Source: Siccirubricoccus sp. G192 (GTDB lineage Bacteria > Pseudomonadota > Alphaproteobacteria > Acetobacterales > Acetobacteraceae). Taken from it: DNA of 64,000 nt. Position numbers and translations under genes: made by a program. The notes under the pieces were generated by a model, which worked only from the letters and a program-made list of their open reading frames with translations, was not told where the DNA came from and searched no databases. The DNA lies in assembly GCF_019084075.1 (NCBI RefSeq), contig NZ_JAHREN010000001.1:2453501-2517500 (forward strand), read 5' to 3'. Every line of letters begins with the position of its first letter. The first letter of the stretch is position 1. Shown here piece by piece: positions 26,144 to 35,461 of the stretch.

Positions 26144-26805
26144 CGTTCGGCCAGCTTCGCCACCTCCCGCGGGTTCTGCAGCTTGGCGATGTCGACCCGG
26201 CTGGCGATGGCGCGTGCCTGGGTCTCCACCGGCTGCACCGCCATCTGCTGCGGCAGGCCGAGCGCGCCGGTGACGACGCGGCGCAGCACCGGGTCGCCCA
26301 GCACGTCATAGGCCGTCTTGGCATTCGCCGCGCGCTCGCGGAACAGCATGGCGTCGCTCAGCCCGGGCTGGCCGGCATCGAGCTCCCCCTGCCAGGTGAC
26401 GCGGCGCAGCCCCTCGGCCAGCCGGGCCTGCACCTTCGGGTCGCGCAGCGCCGCGATGCCGCGCTCCGCCAGGTTGAGCGCCTCGGCGGCGGATTTCCAG
26501 CGGCGGTCGGGAAGCCTGGCCAGCAGCCCCGCCTTGTCCTTTGGGTCGGCGGTCAGCGCCCGCAGGGCCAGGCCGGGCTGCGACACCCCATCCGCCAGGC
26601 CAAGCGCCGGCAGCACCACGCCGAGCACCCGCGGGTCGCGCAGCGCCGCCTTCAGGTCCGGCGCTTTCTCCAACGCCCTGGTGAATTGCTCCAGCCGCCG
26701 GGTGATCTGCGGGTCGCGGGCCAGCCGCGCCAGCGCCCGTTCCTCGACGCCGGCGGCCAATGCCTGGCGCAGCGCCGGAACCGCACTGGCGGCGTCACCC
26801 GGCAT
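26074..26805 (-). CDS. DUF1217 domain flagellar-associated protein
   Basis: The 243-residue, mostly helical protein matches the DUF1217 pattern: repeated blocks such as PRVLGVVLPALGLAD, DRRWKSAAEALNLAERGI and AKTAYDVLGDPVLRRVVTGALGLP, where pairs of helices end in LGL/ALGLP. DUF1217 proteins occur in alphaproteobacterial flagellar loci, but their biochemical role is not established. Its start overlaps the end of flbT by 11 bases, indicating coupling. Confidence 0.75.
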   Translation of the reverse strand: MPGDAASAVPALRQALAAGVEERALARLARDPQITRRLEQFTRALEKAPDLKAALRDPRVLGVVLPALGLADGVSQPGLALRALTADPKDKAGLLARLPDRRWKSAAEALNLAERGIAALRDPKVQARLAEGLRRVTWQGELDAGQPGLSDAMLFRERAANAKTAYDVLGDPVLRRVVTGALGLPQQMAVQPVETQARAIASRVDIAKLQNPREVAKLAERYVVAAASSGSTAPTSWLAGLLA

Positions 26806-27262
26806 GGCCCGCGCCCATCTCCGTCAGGGCCGGCCGGCGCGCCGCCTCCTGCCGGGCCGAGGCGGGGGCCGCCAGGCCGAGCACGTCCTGCTCATGCAGC
26901 ATCACGCGGCGCGCCAGCTTCAGCGCCTGGTAGCAATCCTCGCCCTCGGCCAGGGCCAGCGCATGGCGCAGCATCTCCCGCGCCAGGGCGGAGGTGGTGG
27001 CCTCCTGGAATTGGCTGATCAATTGGCGAGCGGCGTCGAGGCCGCCGGCGCGCTCCTCATCCGTGCCGATATAGGCGGTCTGCAAGGCGAAATAGATGCG
27101 CCGCGCCGGCGTGGTCGCGGCTTCGGGCGGCATGATCTGCTTGCCGAAGAGGAAGCGCGCCTTGGCCGCCAGCTCGATCCGGGTGCGGTTGCGGAAGCGG
27201 ATGGGCGCGCCGTTGACGACCATCATGTCGCCCTGACGGAGTTCGAGCACGAGCGTGGACAT
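26795..27262 (-). CDS. flbT: flagellar biosynthesis repressor FlbT
   Basis: The 155-residue protein begins MSTLVLELRQGDMMVVNGAP and contains ARFLFGKQIMPPEAATTPAR followed by RIYFALQTAYIG, the conserved FlbT core. In Caulobacter, FlbT binds flagellin mRNA and represses its translation until the hook is complete. The C-terminal part is divergent and Ala-rich. It sits downstream of flgL and overlaps the DUF1217 gene. Its usual partner flaF is not present in the window. Confidence 0.88.
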   Translation of the reverse strand: MSTLVLELRQGDMMVVNGAPIRFRNRTRIELAAKARFLFGKQIMPPEAATTPARRIYFALQTAYIGTDEERAGGLDAARQLISQFQEATTSALAREMLRHALALAEGEDCYQALKLARRVMLHEQDVLGLAAPASARQEAARRPALTEMGAGHAG

Positions 27263-27340
27263 GTTTTTTCCTTTCGCAGCCGCGCCGCGGGATACCGGCG
27301 GAGTCTCGCAGACGCCGCTTAACGCCGCCTGAAGCCGGCT

Positions 27341-28409
27341 TCACCGCAGGAACTGCGCGAGCGAGAGCGAACCGAGCCGGCCGATCGCGCTGTAGCTTGC
27401 CTGCAATGCCGTCTCCGTTGCCTTCAACCGGGTCAGCACCGCCGCCAGGTCCACCTCCTGGATCCCGGCAAGCTGCGACTGCACCGTGGTCTGCACCGCG
27501 GCATGCCGGCTGCGCGTGTCCTCCAGCCGGGCCTCGGTCAGGCCGAGCGCGCCGGCCTCGTCGGCCAGCGCGGCGGAGGCGCTTTTCAGCCCATTGCGGA
27601 TCACCGCGGCGAGGTCCCGGAAATCCTGCGGCGAGGTGGCCTGCGCCGGGGTCAGCGCCGCCAGGCTGGCGAGGCCGCGCAGCAGGTCGCGCGCCCAGGA
27701 GCCGGCAGTCTCGCCGCTGGAGGTCGCGGCGGCGTTGCGGTTGGCGAAGAGCCCGTAGGGCACCACCACCCCATCCTCCGCCGGCACGCCGCGGCGCGGC
27801 TCGGCCAGGCCGGTGGCGGGGTCCGAGGCGAAGGCGGAGAAGGGCGTCACGCCGGCGGCGTCGCTCTGCGCGGCGGATTTCGTGGCGGCGGCGACCGTCG
27901 CGGCATTGCCGCCGCCCAGGGTGCCGATGGCGGTGGCGATCTGGCCGGCGAAGCCGCTGGCCGGCAGCCCCGCCGGATCCGGCACCGGCGGCCGGCCGAA
28001 ATCGGAACCGCCGAAGAGAAATTCCCCCCACATGCTGCGTATTGAGCAGGTTGCCCACCTCGATCATCGCGGCGCGCGCGCGCTCGGCGGTGAGCGGGAT
28101 GGATTGCGGGTCGTTCGGGTCGAGCTTCATGGCGGCGCCATCGCCGGATTCGCGGGCGATCTCGCCGAGCCGCCTGAGCGCCCCCTGCGCCACCTCGGTG
28201 CGGCCGAGCGCCTGGCCGATGGCCTGCCCATAGGTGTCGCGCCGCGCCGCCTCGGCGCGCAGTTCCAGGGCCCGAGGCAGTTGCGGCGCGAGGTCGCCCG
28301 GCGCCTCGCTGCGCAGCCCGGTGCTGACCTGGCGCGTCAGCGTCTCCAGCCGCAGCCGCAGCAGCGCCGCATCCGTGTCGAGCCGCCCGAGCATGTCGAT
28401 CCCGACCAT
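27341..28409 (-). CDS. flgL: flagellar hook-filament junction protein FlgL-like, frameshifted
   Basis: The protein starts with a flagellin-type helix region (MLGRLDTDAALLRLRLETLTRQVSTGL) and ends with the matching C-terminal coil (KATETALQASYSAIGRLGSLSLAQFLR), as in FlgL/HAP3, which joins hook and filament. The frame breaks at a six-base C run on the plus strand (28024-28029). One base fewer reads LLNTQHVGEFLFGGSDFG, a typical flagellin-family segment. The corrected length is 355 residues. It follows flgK after 35 bases in the same orientation. Confidence 0.87.
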
Positions 28410-28444
28410 CCCAGCCCTTCCTCAATCGTGCCGTGCGGCCGGCA

Positions 28445-29965
28445 TCAGCGCACCGCCGCCAGCAGCGAATCCCACATGGATTGCAGCGTCCCGAGCACCC
28501 GGGCATTCGCCGCATAGGCATTCTGCAGGGCCACCATGCCTGCCATCTCGGCATCGACATCGACGCCGGAGGCCTGGCCGAAGCGCGCCTCCAGCGTGGT
28601 CCGCAACCCCTCCGCCTGCTGCCTCGCCGTAGTGGCGGCGGCGCGGTCGCCGGTTTGGGCGGCCAGCATCCGCCCGGCCTGCGCCTCCAGCGTCGCCCCC
28701 GCCGCGAAGGGGGAGGTGAGCGAGGCATCCGGGCCGAGGCCGCCGGTCTGCATGGCGGGCCAGGGCGCGCCCGCGGCGGCACTGTCGCCGAAGGTGAAGC
28801 CCAGCACGCGGTCGATCAGGGTGGTGAAGCCGGCAGGCCCGCCGGCCGGGTTGGGCGTGAAGGCGGTGGGGCCACCCGCCGCCGCAGCCACGGCATGGGT
28901 GCCGTCGCGCAGCGGGGCGGGGTCGGCCTCCAGCGCCGGGTTCAGCCGGAGCCGCCCGGCCAGGCCCATCTGCGCGCTGCCGGCATAGGGCAGCGTGTTG
29001 TCCGGCACCGTGCCATCCGCATCGGTGAAGAGCCGCAGCCCCTGCCGGTCGAAGCGGTTGGCCAGGGCGGCGGCGGCGATATCGGCCTCGGCCTGGAAGC
29101 GCGGCAGGGTGCGGTCGCGGAGCGTGAGGTATTCGCCGAGCCGGCCGCCGGTGAGCTGGCCGGTGATGTCGATGCCGTTCAGCGTGATGCCGGGCAGGGT
29201 GCCGGCGCCGCCATGGAAGCTGCCCGGCGCCATCGTGGCGGCCGCCGTCGCCAGCACGTCCCGGTCGGGGGCGAGCGGCAGCACCACGCCGCCGCGCGCC
29301 ACCAGCAGCAGGTCGCCGCCGGGCTGGCGCACCGCGCGCACCTCCAGGCTCTCGGCCAGCCGGGCGATGGCCTGGTCGCGCTGGTCCTCCAATGCCGCGG
29401 TGCCGCCATCGGCGCCGGATTTGATGCGAAGCGTCAGGCCGGCGATCTCGCGCAGCGCCGCATTCGCCCCCGCCACCTCCTGCACGATGCCGTCCTGCGC
29501 CTGCTGCCGGGCGCTGCCGATCGCCCCGGAGACGGCGTTCAGCCGGCCCGCCGCCTCCCGCGCCTCCTCCAGCACCGCGCGCTGCTGCCCGGCATCGGCG
29601 GGCGCGTCGCGGAGCGCCAGGAAGCCGCTGCGCAGCGCGGCCAGCGCATCGGCCAGCGAGCCGCCCTCCGCCGTGCCATGCGCCTGCTCGACCCCGGTGA
29701 GCAGCGCCTCCCGCACCGAGGCTGCCGCCGCCGCCGCGCGGCTGGCATCGAGGCGGGCGACCAGCGCCGCCTCCACCTCCCGCTGCGCCTCGGCGGTGCG
29801 GAGGCCGGCGGGGCGGTCCTGCACCGTGACCGCCTGCTGCGCCACGGTCTTGCGCGTATAGCCCGGCGTCTCCGCATTGGCGATGTTCTGCGAGGCCTGC
29901 GCCAGGCCGCGCTGCACGGCGAGCAGCCCGCTGCGGGCGATACCGAGGGCGAGGTCGAGGCTCAT
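28445..29965 (-). CDS. flgK: flagellar hook-associated protein FlgK
   Basis: The 506-residue HAP1 protein begins MSLDLALGIARSGLLAVQRG followed by LAQASQNIANAETPGYTRK, the rod/hook/HAP N-terminal domain, and ends with the C-terminal helix VDVDAEMAGMVALQNAYAAN followed by ARVLGTLQSMWDSLLAAV. It caps the hook and seats the filament through FlgL. The reading frame is intact and of normal length. It is the first gene of the flgK-flgL pair. Confidence 0.94.
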   Translation of the reverse strand: MSLDLALGIARSGLLAVQRGLAQASQNIANAETPGYTRKTVAQQAVTVQDRPAGLRTAEAQREVEAALVARLDASRAAAAAASVREALLTGVEQAHGTAEGGSLADALAALRSGFLALRDAPADAGQQRAVLEEAREAAGRLNAVSGAIGSARQQAQDGIVQEVAGANAALREIAGLTLRIKSGADGGTAALEDQRDQAIARLAESLEVRAVRQPGGDLLLVARGGVVLPLAPDRDVLATAAATMAPGSFHGGAGTLPGITLNGIDITGQLTGGRLGEYLTLRDRTLPRFQAEADIAAAALANRFDRQGLRLFTDADGTVPDNTLPYAGSAQMGLAGRLRLNPALEADPAPLRDGTHAVAAAAGGPTAFTPNPAGGPAGFTTLIDRVLGFTFGDSAAAGAPWPAMQTGGLGPDASLTSPFAAGATLEAQAGRMLAAQTGDRAAATTARQQAEGLRTTLEARFGQASGVDVDAEMAGMVALQNAYAANARVLGTLQSMWDSLLAAVR

Positions 29966-30085
29966 GGTGCATCCAGGATTGCGAGACGCGGGTTAAGGAA
30001 GTGCTATCGCGCCAGTGTCCTGCCCCCGAACTTCGCCGCGCTTCGCGGTGAAGGGCGGGGATGAGCAGGCCACTGAGAACGATGA

Positions 30086-31387
30086 CTATCGCCGCATGTT
30101 CAGCGTGTCCTGCAGCATCTCGTCGCTGGCGGTCACCACCTTGGTATTGGCGGTATAGGCGCGCTGCGCCACGATCAGCTTGGTGAACTCCGTGGCGATA
30201 TCCACGTTCGACCGCTCGATCGAGCCAGTGACCAACTTGCCGACGCCGTTGGAGGCCGCATCCGTCACCCGCGCCTCGCCGGATTCGACGGTGCGCATGA
30301 AGGCTTGGCCGTCCAGGCGTTGCAGCTTTTCCGGGTCGTTGAAGGCCACCAGCGGCACGCGGGCGATGATCCGGCTCTGGCCATTGTCGTAATTCACCGC
30401 GACATCGCCATTGCCCCGGATGTCGAGCCCGGCATAGGCGCCGAGCGGCACGCCGTCCTGCGCCAGGTTCCGCACCGCGAATTCATTGCCGGAGAATTGC
30501 GTCAGCCCCTGCGCCCGGCCGAACTGGCCGAGCGCCAGCGTCACGGTCTGCGCCCCCTCACCGAAATCCGCGGTGAAGCTGAGGGAGGCCGGGGCACCGG
30601 GGGCCGCGGCGGCCGCGGTGATGGAGCCAGTCGCGGCCGTGAAGCCGCCGATCGTGCCATCCGCCACCGCCGGCGTCGCGGTATTGCCGAATTGCAGGCT
30701 TACCGTGCCGCGATTGGCGCTGGCGACATCATCCGGCACGTTCAGCCCGAGCGACCAGGTATTCGCCGCCGTCGCGGTGAAGGTGAGGTTCACCGTGTGC
30801 AGCCGGCCGAGCGAATCATAGACCTGCGCCTGGGTGCTGATCGGCGTGGTGGTGGCATCCGCCGGCAGGTTGGCGGCGAGCTGGATATTGCCCGTCGCTA
30901 CCGGGTTGAAGACCTGCTGGTTCAGCCGGATCGGGGCGAGGGTGGTGCGGTCCGGGTTGCCGGCGGCATCGGCCGGCCAGCCTTGCAGGAAATAGCCGGA
31001 GCCGTTCACCAGGTAGCCGTCCTGGTCCAGGCCGAAATCCCCGGCGCGGGTGAAGAACTGCCGCTCATCGAAGATGGGCAGCCCGTTCAGCGAGCCCTTG
31101 GTGCCGGCGACGCTGAAGAAGCCCTGGCCGCCGATGGCCAGGGCGAGTGGTGCCTCCGACTGCTCGATCGTGCCCTGCACGGAATTGGTGTAGCTCGGCC
31201 GGGCGATGACGGCGCCGGGCGTGTTGTTCGTGTTGCTGGATTGCGTGATGTAGGACACGAAATCGGTGTCCACCCGCTTGTATCCGACGGTCTGGCTGTT
31301 CGCGACATTATCCGAGATATTGCCGAGCGCGCGGCTCTGCGAGGTGAGGCCGCTGATCGCGGCGGTGAGCGAGCCGAACAGGGACAT
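30086..31387 (-). CDS. flgE: flagellar hook protein FlgE
   Basis: The 433-residue hook subunit has the N-terminal signature MSLFGSLTAAISGLTSQSRA followed by LGNISDNVANSQTVGYKR, a central D2-like domain, and the C-terminal SNVDIATEFTKLIVAQRAYT followed by ANTKVVTASDEMLQDTLNMRR. The ATG at 31387 is fixed by this N-terminus, although the frame is open far upstream. A sigma-54 promoter-like site lies about 60 bases upstream. It is divergent from fliK. Confidence 0.95.
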   Translation of the reverse strand: MSLFGSLTAAISGLTSQSRALGNISDNVANSQTVGYKRVDTDFVSYITQSSNTNNTPGAVIARPSYTNSVQGTIEQSEAPLALAIGGQGFFSVAGTKGSLNGLPIFDERQFFTRAGDFGLDQDGYLVNGSGYFLQGWPADAAGNPDRTTLAPIRLNQQVFNPVATGNIQLAANLPADATTTPISTQAQVYDSLGRLHTVNLTFTATAANTWSLGLNVPDDVASANRGTVSLQFGNTATPAVADGTIGGFTAATGSITAAAAAPGAPASLSFTADFGEGAQTVTLALGQFGRAQGLTQFSGNEFAVRNLAQDGVPLGAYAGLDIRGNGDVAVNYDNGQSRIIARVPLVAFNDPEKLQRLDGQAFMRTVESGEARVTDAASNGVGKLVTGSIERSNVDIATEFTKLIVAQRAYTANTKVVTASDEMLQDTLNMRR

Positions 31388-31445
31388 GGGCGGGGCTCCG
31401 GTGGCAGGGGCGTGGCGCGTGGTTGCGGTTCTGGTGCAGCGGCAC

Positions 31446-31461
31446 TGCATGCGCCGTGCCA
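31446..31461 (-). promoter_or_regulatory. sigma-54 (RpoN) promoter-like site upstream of flgE
   Basis: Reading the minus strand, the site is TGGCACGGCGCATGCA. It matches the -24/-12 consensus TGGCACG-N4-TTGCW at every fixed base except one T, with correct GG-to-GC spacing. It lies 59 bases before the flgE ATG. Late flagellar genes of related alphaproteobacteria use RpoN with FlbD, which supports the call. Confidence 0.7.
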
Positions 31462-31496
31462 GGCAAGCGGCCCGGCGGCAGGGACCATGACGCGCC

Positions 31497-32991
31497 GTGC
31501 CTGCCGCCCCGCCGGCAAAACCTGCCGCCAGCCGGGCGGAGCTTGCCGCCTGGCTTGGCCCGGAGGCTGGCGCGGCATTCGCAAGGGCTCCGGCGGACCC
31601 GGATCGCACCGCCATGGAAACTCCCTTTGCCAGCCCCTCCCAGGCCCCGCCGCGGGCCGCCCCCACGCTGCAAGGCGTGAGGCCCCATGCAGCGCCGCAA
31701 GGCACCGGACCCGCTGCGGTGGATCGCGGATTCGCGGCCGAGCTGCGGCGCGTGGCCGGGACATCTCCGCAGGAGCCCGCCGCAGCGGCGCCGCCAGGGC
31801 CGCCGGCTGGTCCGGAGCCTGGCTCCGGGGAGGCGCCGTCCGAGGCGCCCGTCCTGGCCGCGACCTTGCCGATGGAGATGCCAATACCACCGCCCCAGCC
31901 GGTGAAGGCCGCGGCCCTGCCGCCCGAGCCGGTGCCATCACCGGAGGGGCCGCAGACCGGCGATGGCACGTCGCCCGACCTTGCGCCGGAAGGGTCGTGC
32001 CCGGCCGCGCCCGGGGTGGAAGCGGCGCAGCCTCTGCCGCCCGAAGCCGCATCCCCGCCGCCGGCGGCACCGACGGTGGGGGGAATTCCATCCCTGGAGG
32101 TGCAGGCCCTTGCCGCGCCGGCCGCCTTGGCGGCGGCCGGCTTATCTCCCGCGCCGAAACCCGCTGACTTGCCGCCGGCCCTGGCCGGGGGCGGCCGGCC
32201 TCCCGCCTCCGTGGCCGATGGCACGCCTTCGGCGCGGCAGGGCGGGCGCGCCGATGCGCCCGCGATTCCCGCCCGTGAGAGCACTCCGGCGCCGACGGAA
32301 GGGATGGCGGGGCCGCAATCCGCCAGCCCGCCAGCCCAGGATGCGAAGGAGGCGGCATCGGCCGAGCCGCTGCCGCCCCTGCCGGATCATCCGGGCGGGG
32401 CCGAAACCCTGCCGGCGCCGCCCGGCCCCGCCACCATCCCCCCCGGGCAGCCCATCCGCTGCCGCAGCGGCCGGGGCGGGGCTGCCCGGGGCGCCGGGCC
32501 TCACGCCCCAACCCACGTCCGCACCGGCAGCGCCGGAGGCGCCCGCGCCCCGCCCCGGCTTTGCCGTGCCGGTCCGGCAAGTGGCGCCGATCGTCATCGC
32601 CCTGGCCCAAGCGCCCGGCCAGGCGCCGCGGCTGACCGTGGCGCTGGAGCCCGAAGAATTGGGCCGGGTGGAGATCCGCATCGAGCGCGGCGCCGAGGGC
32701 GAGGCCGCCACCGTGCAGGTGATGGCGGAGCGGCCGGAAACCCTGGCCCTGCTCGCCCGCGACCAGCGCGAGCTGGACCGCGCCCTGCAAGGGGCTGGCG
32801 TGGCGATGGCGGAGGGTTCGCTGCGCTTCAGCCTGGGCGGCCAGGATCGGCCAGGAGGACAAGCCCAGGGTCAAGCCCAGGGCCAGCAGGGGGGCGGCGG
32901 GGGCGCGCGGCGCGACCAGGCCCCGCGGGACCCCCTGGCCCAGTCTCGCCCCGCGACCACCAGCCTTTCCCTGCTCGATATCGCCGTCTGA
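31497..32991 (+). CDS. fliK: flagellar hook-length control protein FliK, frameshifted
   Basis: The long N-terminal region (about 320 residues) is Pro/Ala-rich and disordered, as in FliK. The C-terminal domain carries VALEPEELGRVEIRIERG and a QVMAERPETLALLARDQREL segment, the conserved hook-length control fold that switches export specificity. The frame breaks at a seven-base C run (32438-32444). One C fewer reads [17 protein letters not shown] and joins the halves into 497 residues. The start is uncertain: GTG 31497 or ATG 31614. It sits upstream of flgD, divergent from flgE. Confidence 0.82.
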
Positions 32992-33004
32992 CCGGAGGCA
33001 AGCG

Positions 33005-33685
33005 ATGACCACCGTCACCCCGTCCAATACCGCCGCCGCCAATGCCGCCGGCACCACCGCCGCGGTATCCAACAGCCGGGCGACCGGCTTCGGCGGCGAT
33101 TTCAACACCTATCTCACGCTGCTGACGACACAGTTGAAGAACCAGGACCCGACCAAGGCCATGGATGCGCAGCAGATGACGGCGCAGCTCGTGCAATTCG
33201 CCCAGGTCGAGCAGTCGATCGCGATGAACACCAATATGTCGAAGCTGATCGGCCTGCAACAGGCGGCGCAGCTCACCGCCGCGGCGCCGCTGATGGGCCG
33301 GACGGTGGAGGTGGCGAGCGACCGGCTCTCCCTCCAGGACGGCCAGGCGGTGCTGCGCCTGCCGGCAGCCGGCACGGCGCGGGCGGCGCAGATCGCCGTC
33401 TTCGACAATGCTGGCCGCACGCTCCACCAAGCCACCGTGGCGCTCGGCCCGACCGCCGCCGCCTGGAACTGGGACGGCAAGGACGCCACCGGCCGCCGGC
33501 TGCCGGACGGCGCCTATGGCTTCAGCGTGACGGGTGTCGATGGCTCCGGCGCGGTTTCGTCCCTGGAGGCCACGGTGCGTGCCCGCGCCACGGCGGCGGA
33601 GCGCGAGCCGAACGGCAACCTCAAGCTGGTGCTGGGCGGGCTGGTGGTGGGCTTCGATGCGGTGCGCAGCGTGGATGGCGGTTAG
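33005..33685 (+). CDS. flgD: flagellar hook assembly (capping) protein FlgD
   Basis: The 226-residue protein has the FlgD N-terminal motif FNTYLTLLTTQLKNQDPTKA followed by MDAQQMTAQLVQFAQVEQ, then a Tudor-like/FlgD-Ig region with WNWDGKDATGRRLPDGAYGF. It caps the growing hook and is needed for FlgE polymerisation. It begins 13 bases after fliK and is probably cotranscribed with it. The reading frame is intact. Confidence 0.95.
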   Translation: MTTVTPSNTAAANAAGTTAAVSNSRATGFGGDFNTYLTLLTTQLKNQDPTKAMDAQQMTAQLVQFAQVEQSIAMNTNMSKLIGLQQAAQLTAAAPLMGRTVEVASDRLSLQDGQAVLRLPAAGTARAAQIAVFDNAGRTLHQATVALGPTAAAWNWDGKDATGRRLPDGAYGFSVTGVDGSGAVSSLEATVRARATAAEREPNGNLKLVLGGLVVGFDAVRSVDGG

Positions 33686-33691
33686 GCTGCC

Positions 33692-34618
33692 TCACCGCGG
33701 CGCGGCGGCGCTCTCCGGCAGCGGGGTGGCCGGTGGCGCGGCGGGCGGCTCGGCCGCGGGTGCCTGGGCATTGACGATCACCGTGCGCACGCCGGCCGAA
33801 GCCTCCTCCGCCGCGGCATAGGCGATATCGCCCCAGAGCCGATCCAGCCGCCCGGCGGGCACCTCGTTGATCTGCACCACGCGGCCGAGCTCCTCGCCGT
33901 CGCGGCGGCTGACGATCCATTGGATCTCCACCCGCTGCACGCCACGGCCGGCGGCCGCCACCGCGACATCTGCCTCCAGGCCATAGGCGGCGCCATCCGC
34001 GGCATCCTGCACCACATAGCCCTGGTTCCCCAGGAACTCCCGCATCCGGGCGCCGAGCGATGCATTGCCGTCGCCCGGCGCGCCCCGCACCCCGGCGAGC
34101 CGCACCCGCCGCGGCCCGGCGCCCAGGGCCTCGGGATCGGTGGATTTGCGCGCGGCCTCGACCCGCAGCAGCAATTGCGTCAGGGCCGGCACCGCCTGGG
34201 TCGCCACCCGGTCGAGCAATTCGGGGGAGGCGCCGGCCCAGTCCTGGACCGGCACCGGGGCGCCGTCGCTCGCGGCCTGCAAGGCGCCATCGGCATTCAC
34301 CATGCGGAAGCGCGGCAGGATCATCGCGCCCTGCCGCTCGGCCAGGATATCCACCCGCCAGTCCAGCGGCAGCGGCGCGGCGACGGCGACCGCCGGCACA
34401 TCCTCGGCCTGTAGCGCGGCGGCGACCCGTTCCGCCAGGATGCGGGCGGAGGCATCGGGCAGCAGCGCCTGTTCCGGCGGCGGCACCGCCAGCCGCATCG
34501 CCAGCGGCACCGCCAGGCGCTCCGCCTGCTGGCCGGGGCGGCCGCGGAAGGGCTGCGGCAGGCCGGTGCAGGCCGCGAGCAGCAGCGGCAGGATCAGCAA
34601 CAGCCTAGAGAAGGACAC
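33692..34618 (-). CDS. lipoprotein of unknown function
   Basis: The 308-residue product from GTG 34618 begins MSFSRLLLILPLLLAACTG, a lipoprotein signal with lipobox LAAC. The mature part has an ERLAVPLAMRLAVPPP segment, a central domain with PLPLDWRVDILAERQGAMIL and a C-terminal domain with VEIQWIVSRRDGEELGRVVQ. No named family is recognised. It is probably anchored to a membrane facing the periplasm. Its end is convergent with flgD. Its start overlaps the stop region of a tiny hydrophobic reading frame. The longer ATG start at 34681 would add residues before the signal and is less likely. Confidence 0.65.
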   Translation of the reverse strand: MSFSRLLLILPLLLAACTGLPQPFRGRPGQQAERLAVPLAMRLAVPPPEQALLPDASARILAERVAAALQAEDVPAVAVAAPLPLDWRVDILAERQGAMILPRFRMVNADGALQAASDGAPVPVQDWAGASPELLDRVATQAVPALTQLLLRVEAARKSTDPEALGAGPRRVRLAGVRGAPGDGNASLGARMREFLGNQGYVVQDAADGAAYGLEADVAVAAAGRGVQRVEIQWIVSRRDGEELGRVVQINEVPAGRLDRLWGDIAYAAAEEASAGVRTVIVNAQAPAAEPPAAPPATPLPESAAAPR

Positions 34619-34673
34619 AGGCCACCAGGATGGTAAGCAGGGTAAGGACCATGAACTGGACGAGATAGGGCAT
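34605..34673 (-). CDS. possible 22-residue hydrophobic peptide upstream of the lipoprotein gene
   Basis: A short frame encodes MPYLVQFMVLTLLTILVACV plus LL, a single membrane-spanning segment, between pgeF and the lipoprotein gene. Its stop lies inside the first codons of the lipoprotein frame (GTG 34616-34618), so it could act as a coupled leader. There is no independent evidence that it is translated. Confidence 0.3.
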   Translation of the reverse strand: MPYLVQFMVLTLLTILVACVLL

Positions 34674-34684
34674 CGGGGCATCGC

Positions 34685-35461
34685 TCAGCCGGCCAGGGCG
34701 ATGGCGGACAACTGGTGACCGATCGGCCCCTCGCCAGCCAGGGTCCGCCGCCGGTGGCTGAAGAAGGTGTCCCCCTTCGCCAGCGTGTCCTGCGCGATAT
34801 CCTCGACAGCCGCCAGCCCAAGCCCGCCGAGCCGCGCGGCGCAATAGCCCGCCAGGTCGAATTGCCAGCGGTCCGCGCTCCGGCCGGGGGCGAGGAAGCG
34901 CGCATCCCCGGCGGCCCGGGCCAGCACCGCTTCGCGCAGGTCGCGCCCGACCTCGTAGCTCGCCTGGCCGATGCAGGGGCCGATGCCGGCGGTGATCCGG
35001 TCGCGCCGGGCGCCGAGCCGCTCCATGGCGGCGAGGGTGGCCTCCAGCACCCCGGCGACGGCGCCGCGCCAGCCGGCATGGGCGGCGCCGATCACCCCGG
35101 CAGCGGCATCGGCGAACAGCACCGGCGCGCAATCGGCGGTGACGATGCCGAGCGCCACGCCGGGGCGGCGCGTCACCAGCGCATCGGCCTCCGGCCCCTC
35201 GCCTTCGGCCCAGCCGGTGGCATCCACCTCGGCCACCGCGACGCCATGCACCTGCGTGAGCCCGTGCAGCGCCGCCGATTCCAGCCCGAGCGCCGCCGCC
35301 GCGCGGCGACGGTTCTCCCGCACCCGCTCCCGCTCGTCCCGGCCGGAGAGCGAGCAATTGAGCGAGGCGAAGCCGCCCACCGAGACGCCGCCCCGGCGGG
35401 TGAAGAAACCATGGCGCAGGCCAGGGGCGGCAAGCGCGGGAAGGGTCAGTGGAATTGTCAT
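34685..35461 (-). CDS. pgeF: peptidoglycan editing factor PgeF (laccase-domain, polyphenol oxidase family)
   Basis: The 258-residue protein carries the family motifs HGFFTRRGGVSVGGFASLN, LTQVHG with its metal-ligand His, IVTADCAPVLFAD with Cys, and AAHAGWRG with the second His, which together form the zinc site. PgeF is reported to remove mis-incorporated residues from peptidoglycan precursors; older annotation is multicopper polyphenol oxidase. The ATG at 35461 overlaps the midA stop (ATGA). The chain is intact. Confidence 0.92.
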   Translation of the reverse strand: MTIPLTLPALAAPGLRHGFFTRRGGVSVGGFASLNCSLSGRDERERVRENRRRAAAALGLESAALHGLTQVHGVAVAEVDATGWAEGEGPEADALVTRRPGVALGIVTADCAPVLFADAAAGVIGAAHAGWRGAVAGVLEATLAAMERLGARRDRITAGIGPCIGQASYEVGRDLREAVLARAAGDARFLAPGRSADRWQFDLAGYCAARLGGLGLAAVEDIAQDTLAKGDTFFSHRRRTLAGEGPIGHQLSAIALAG

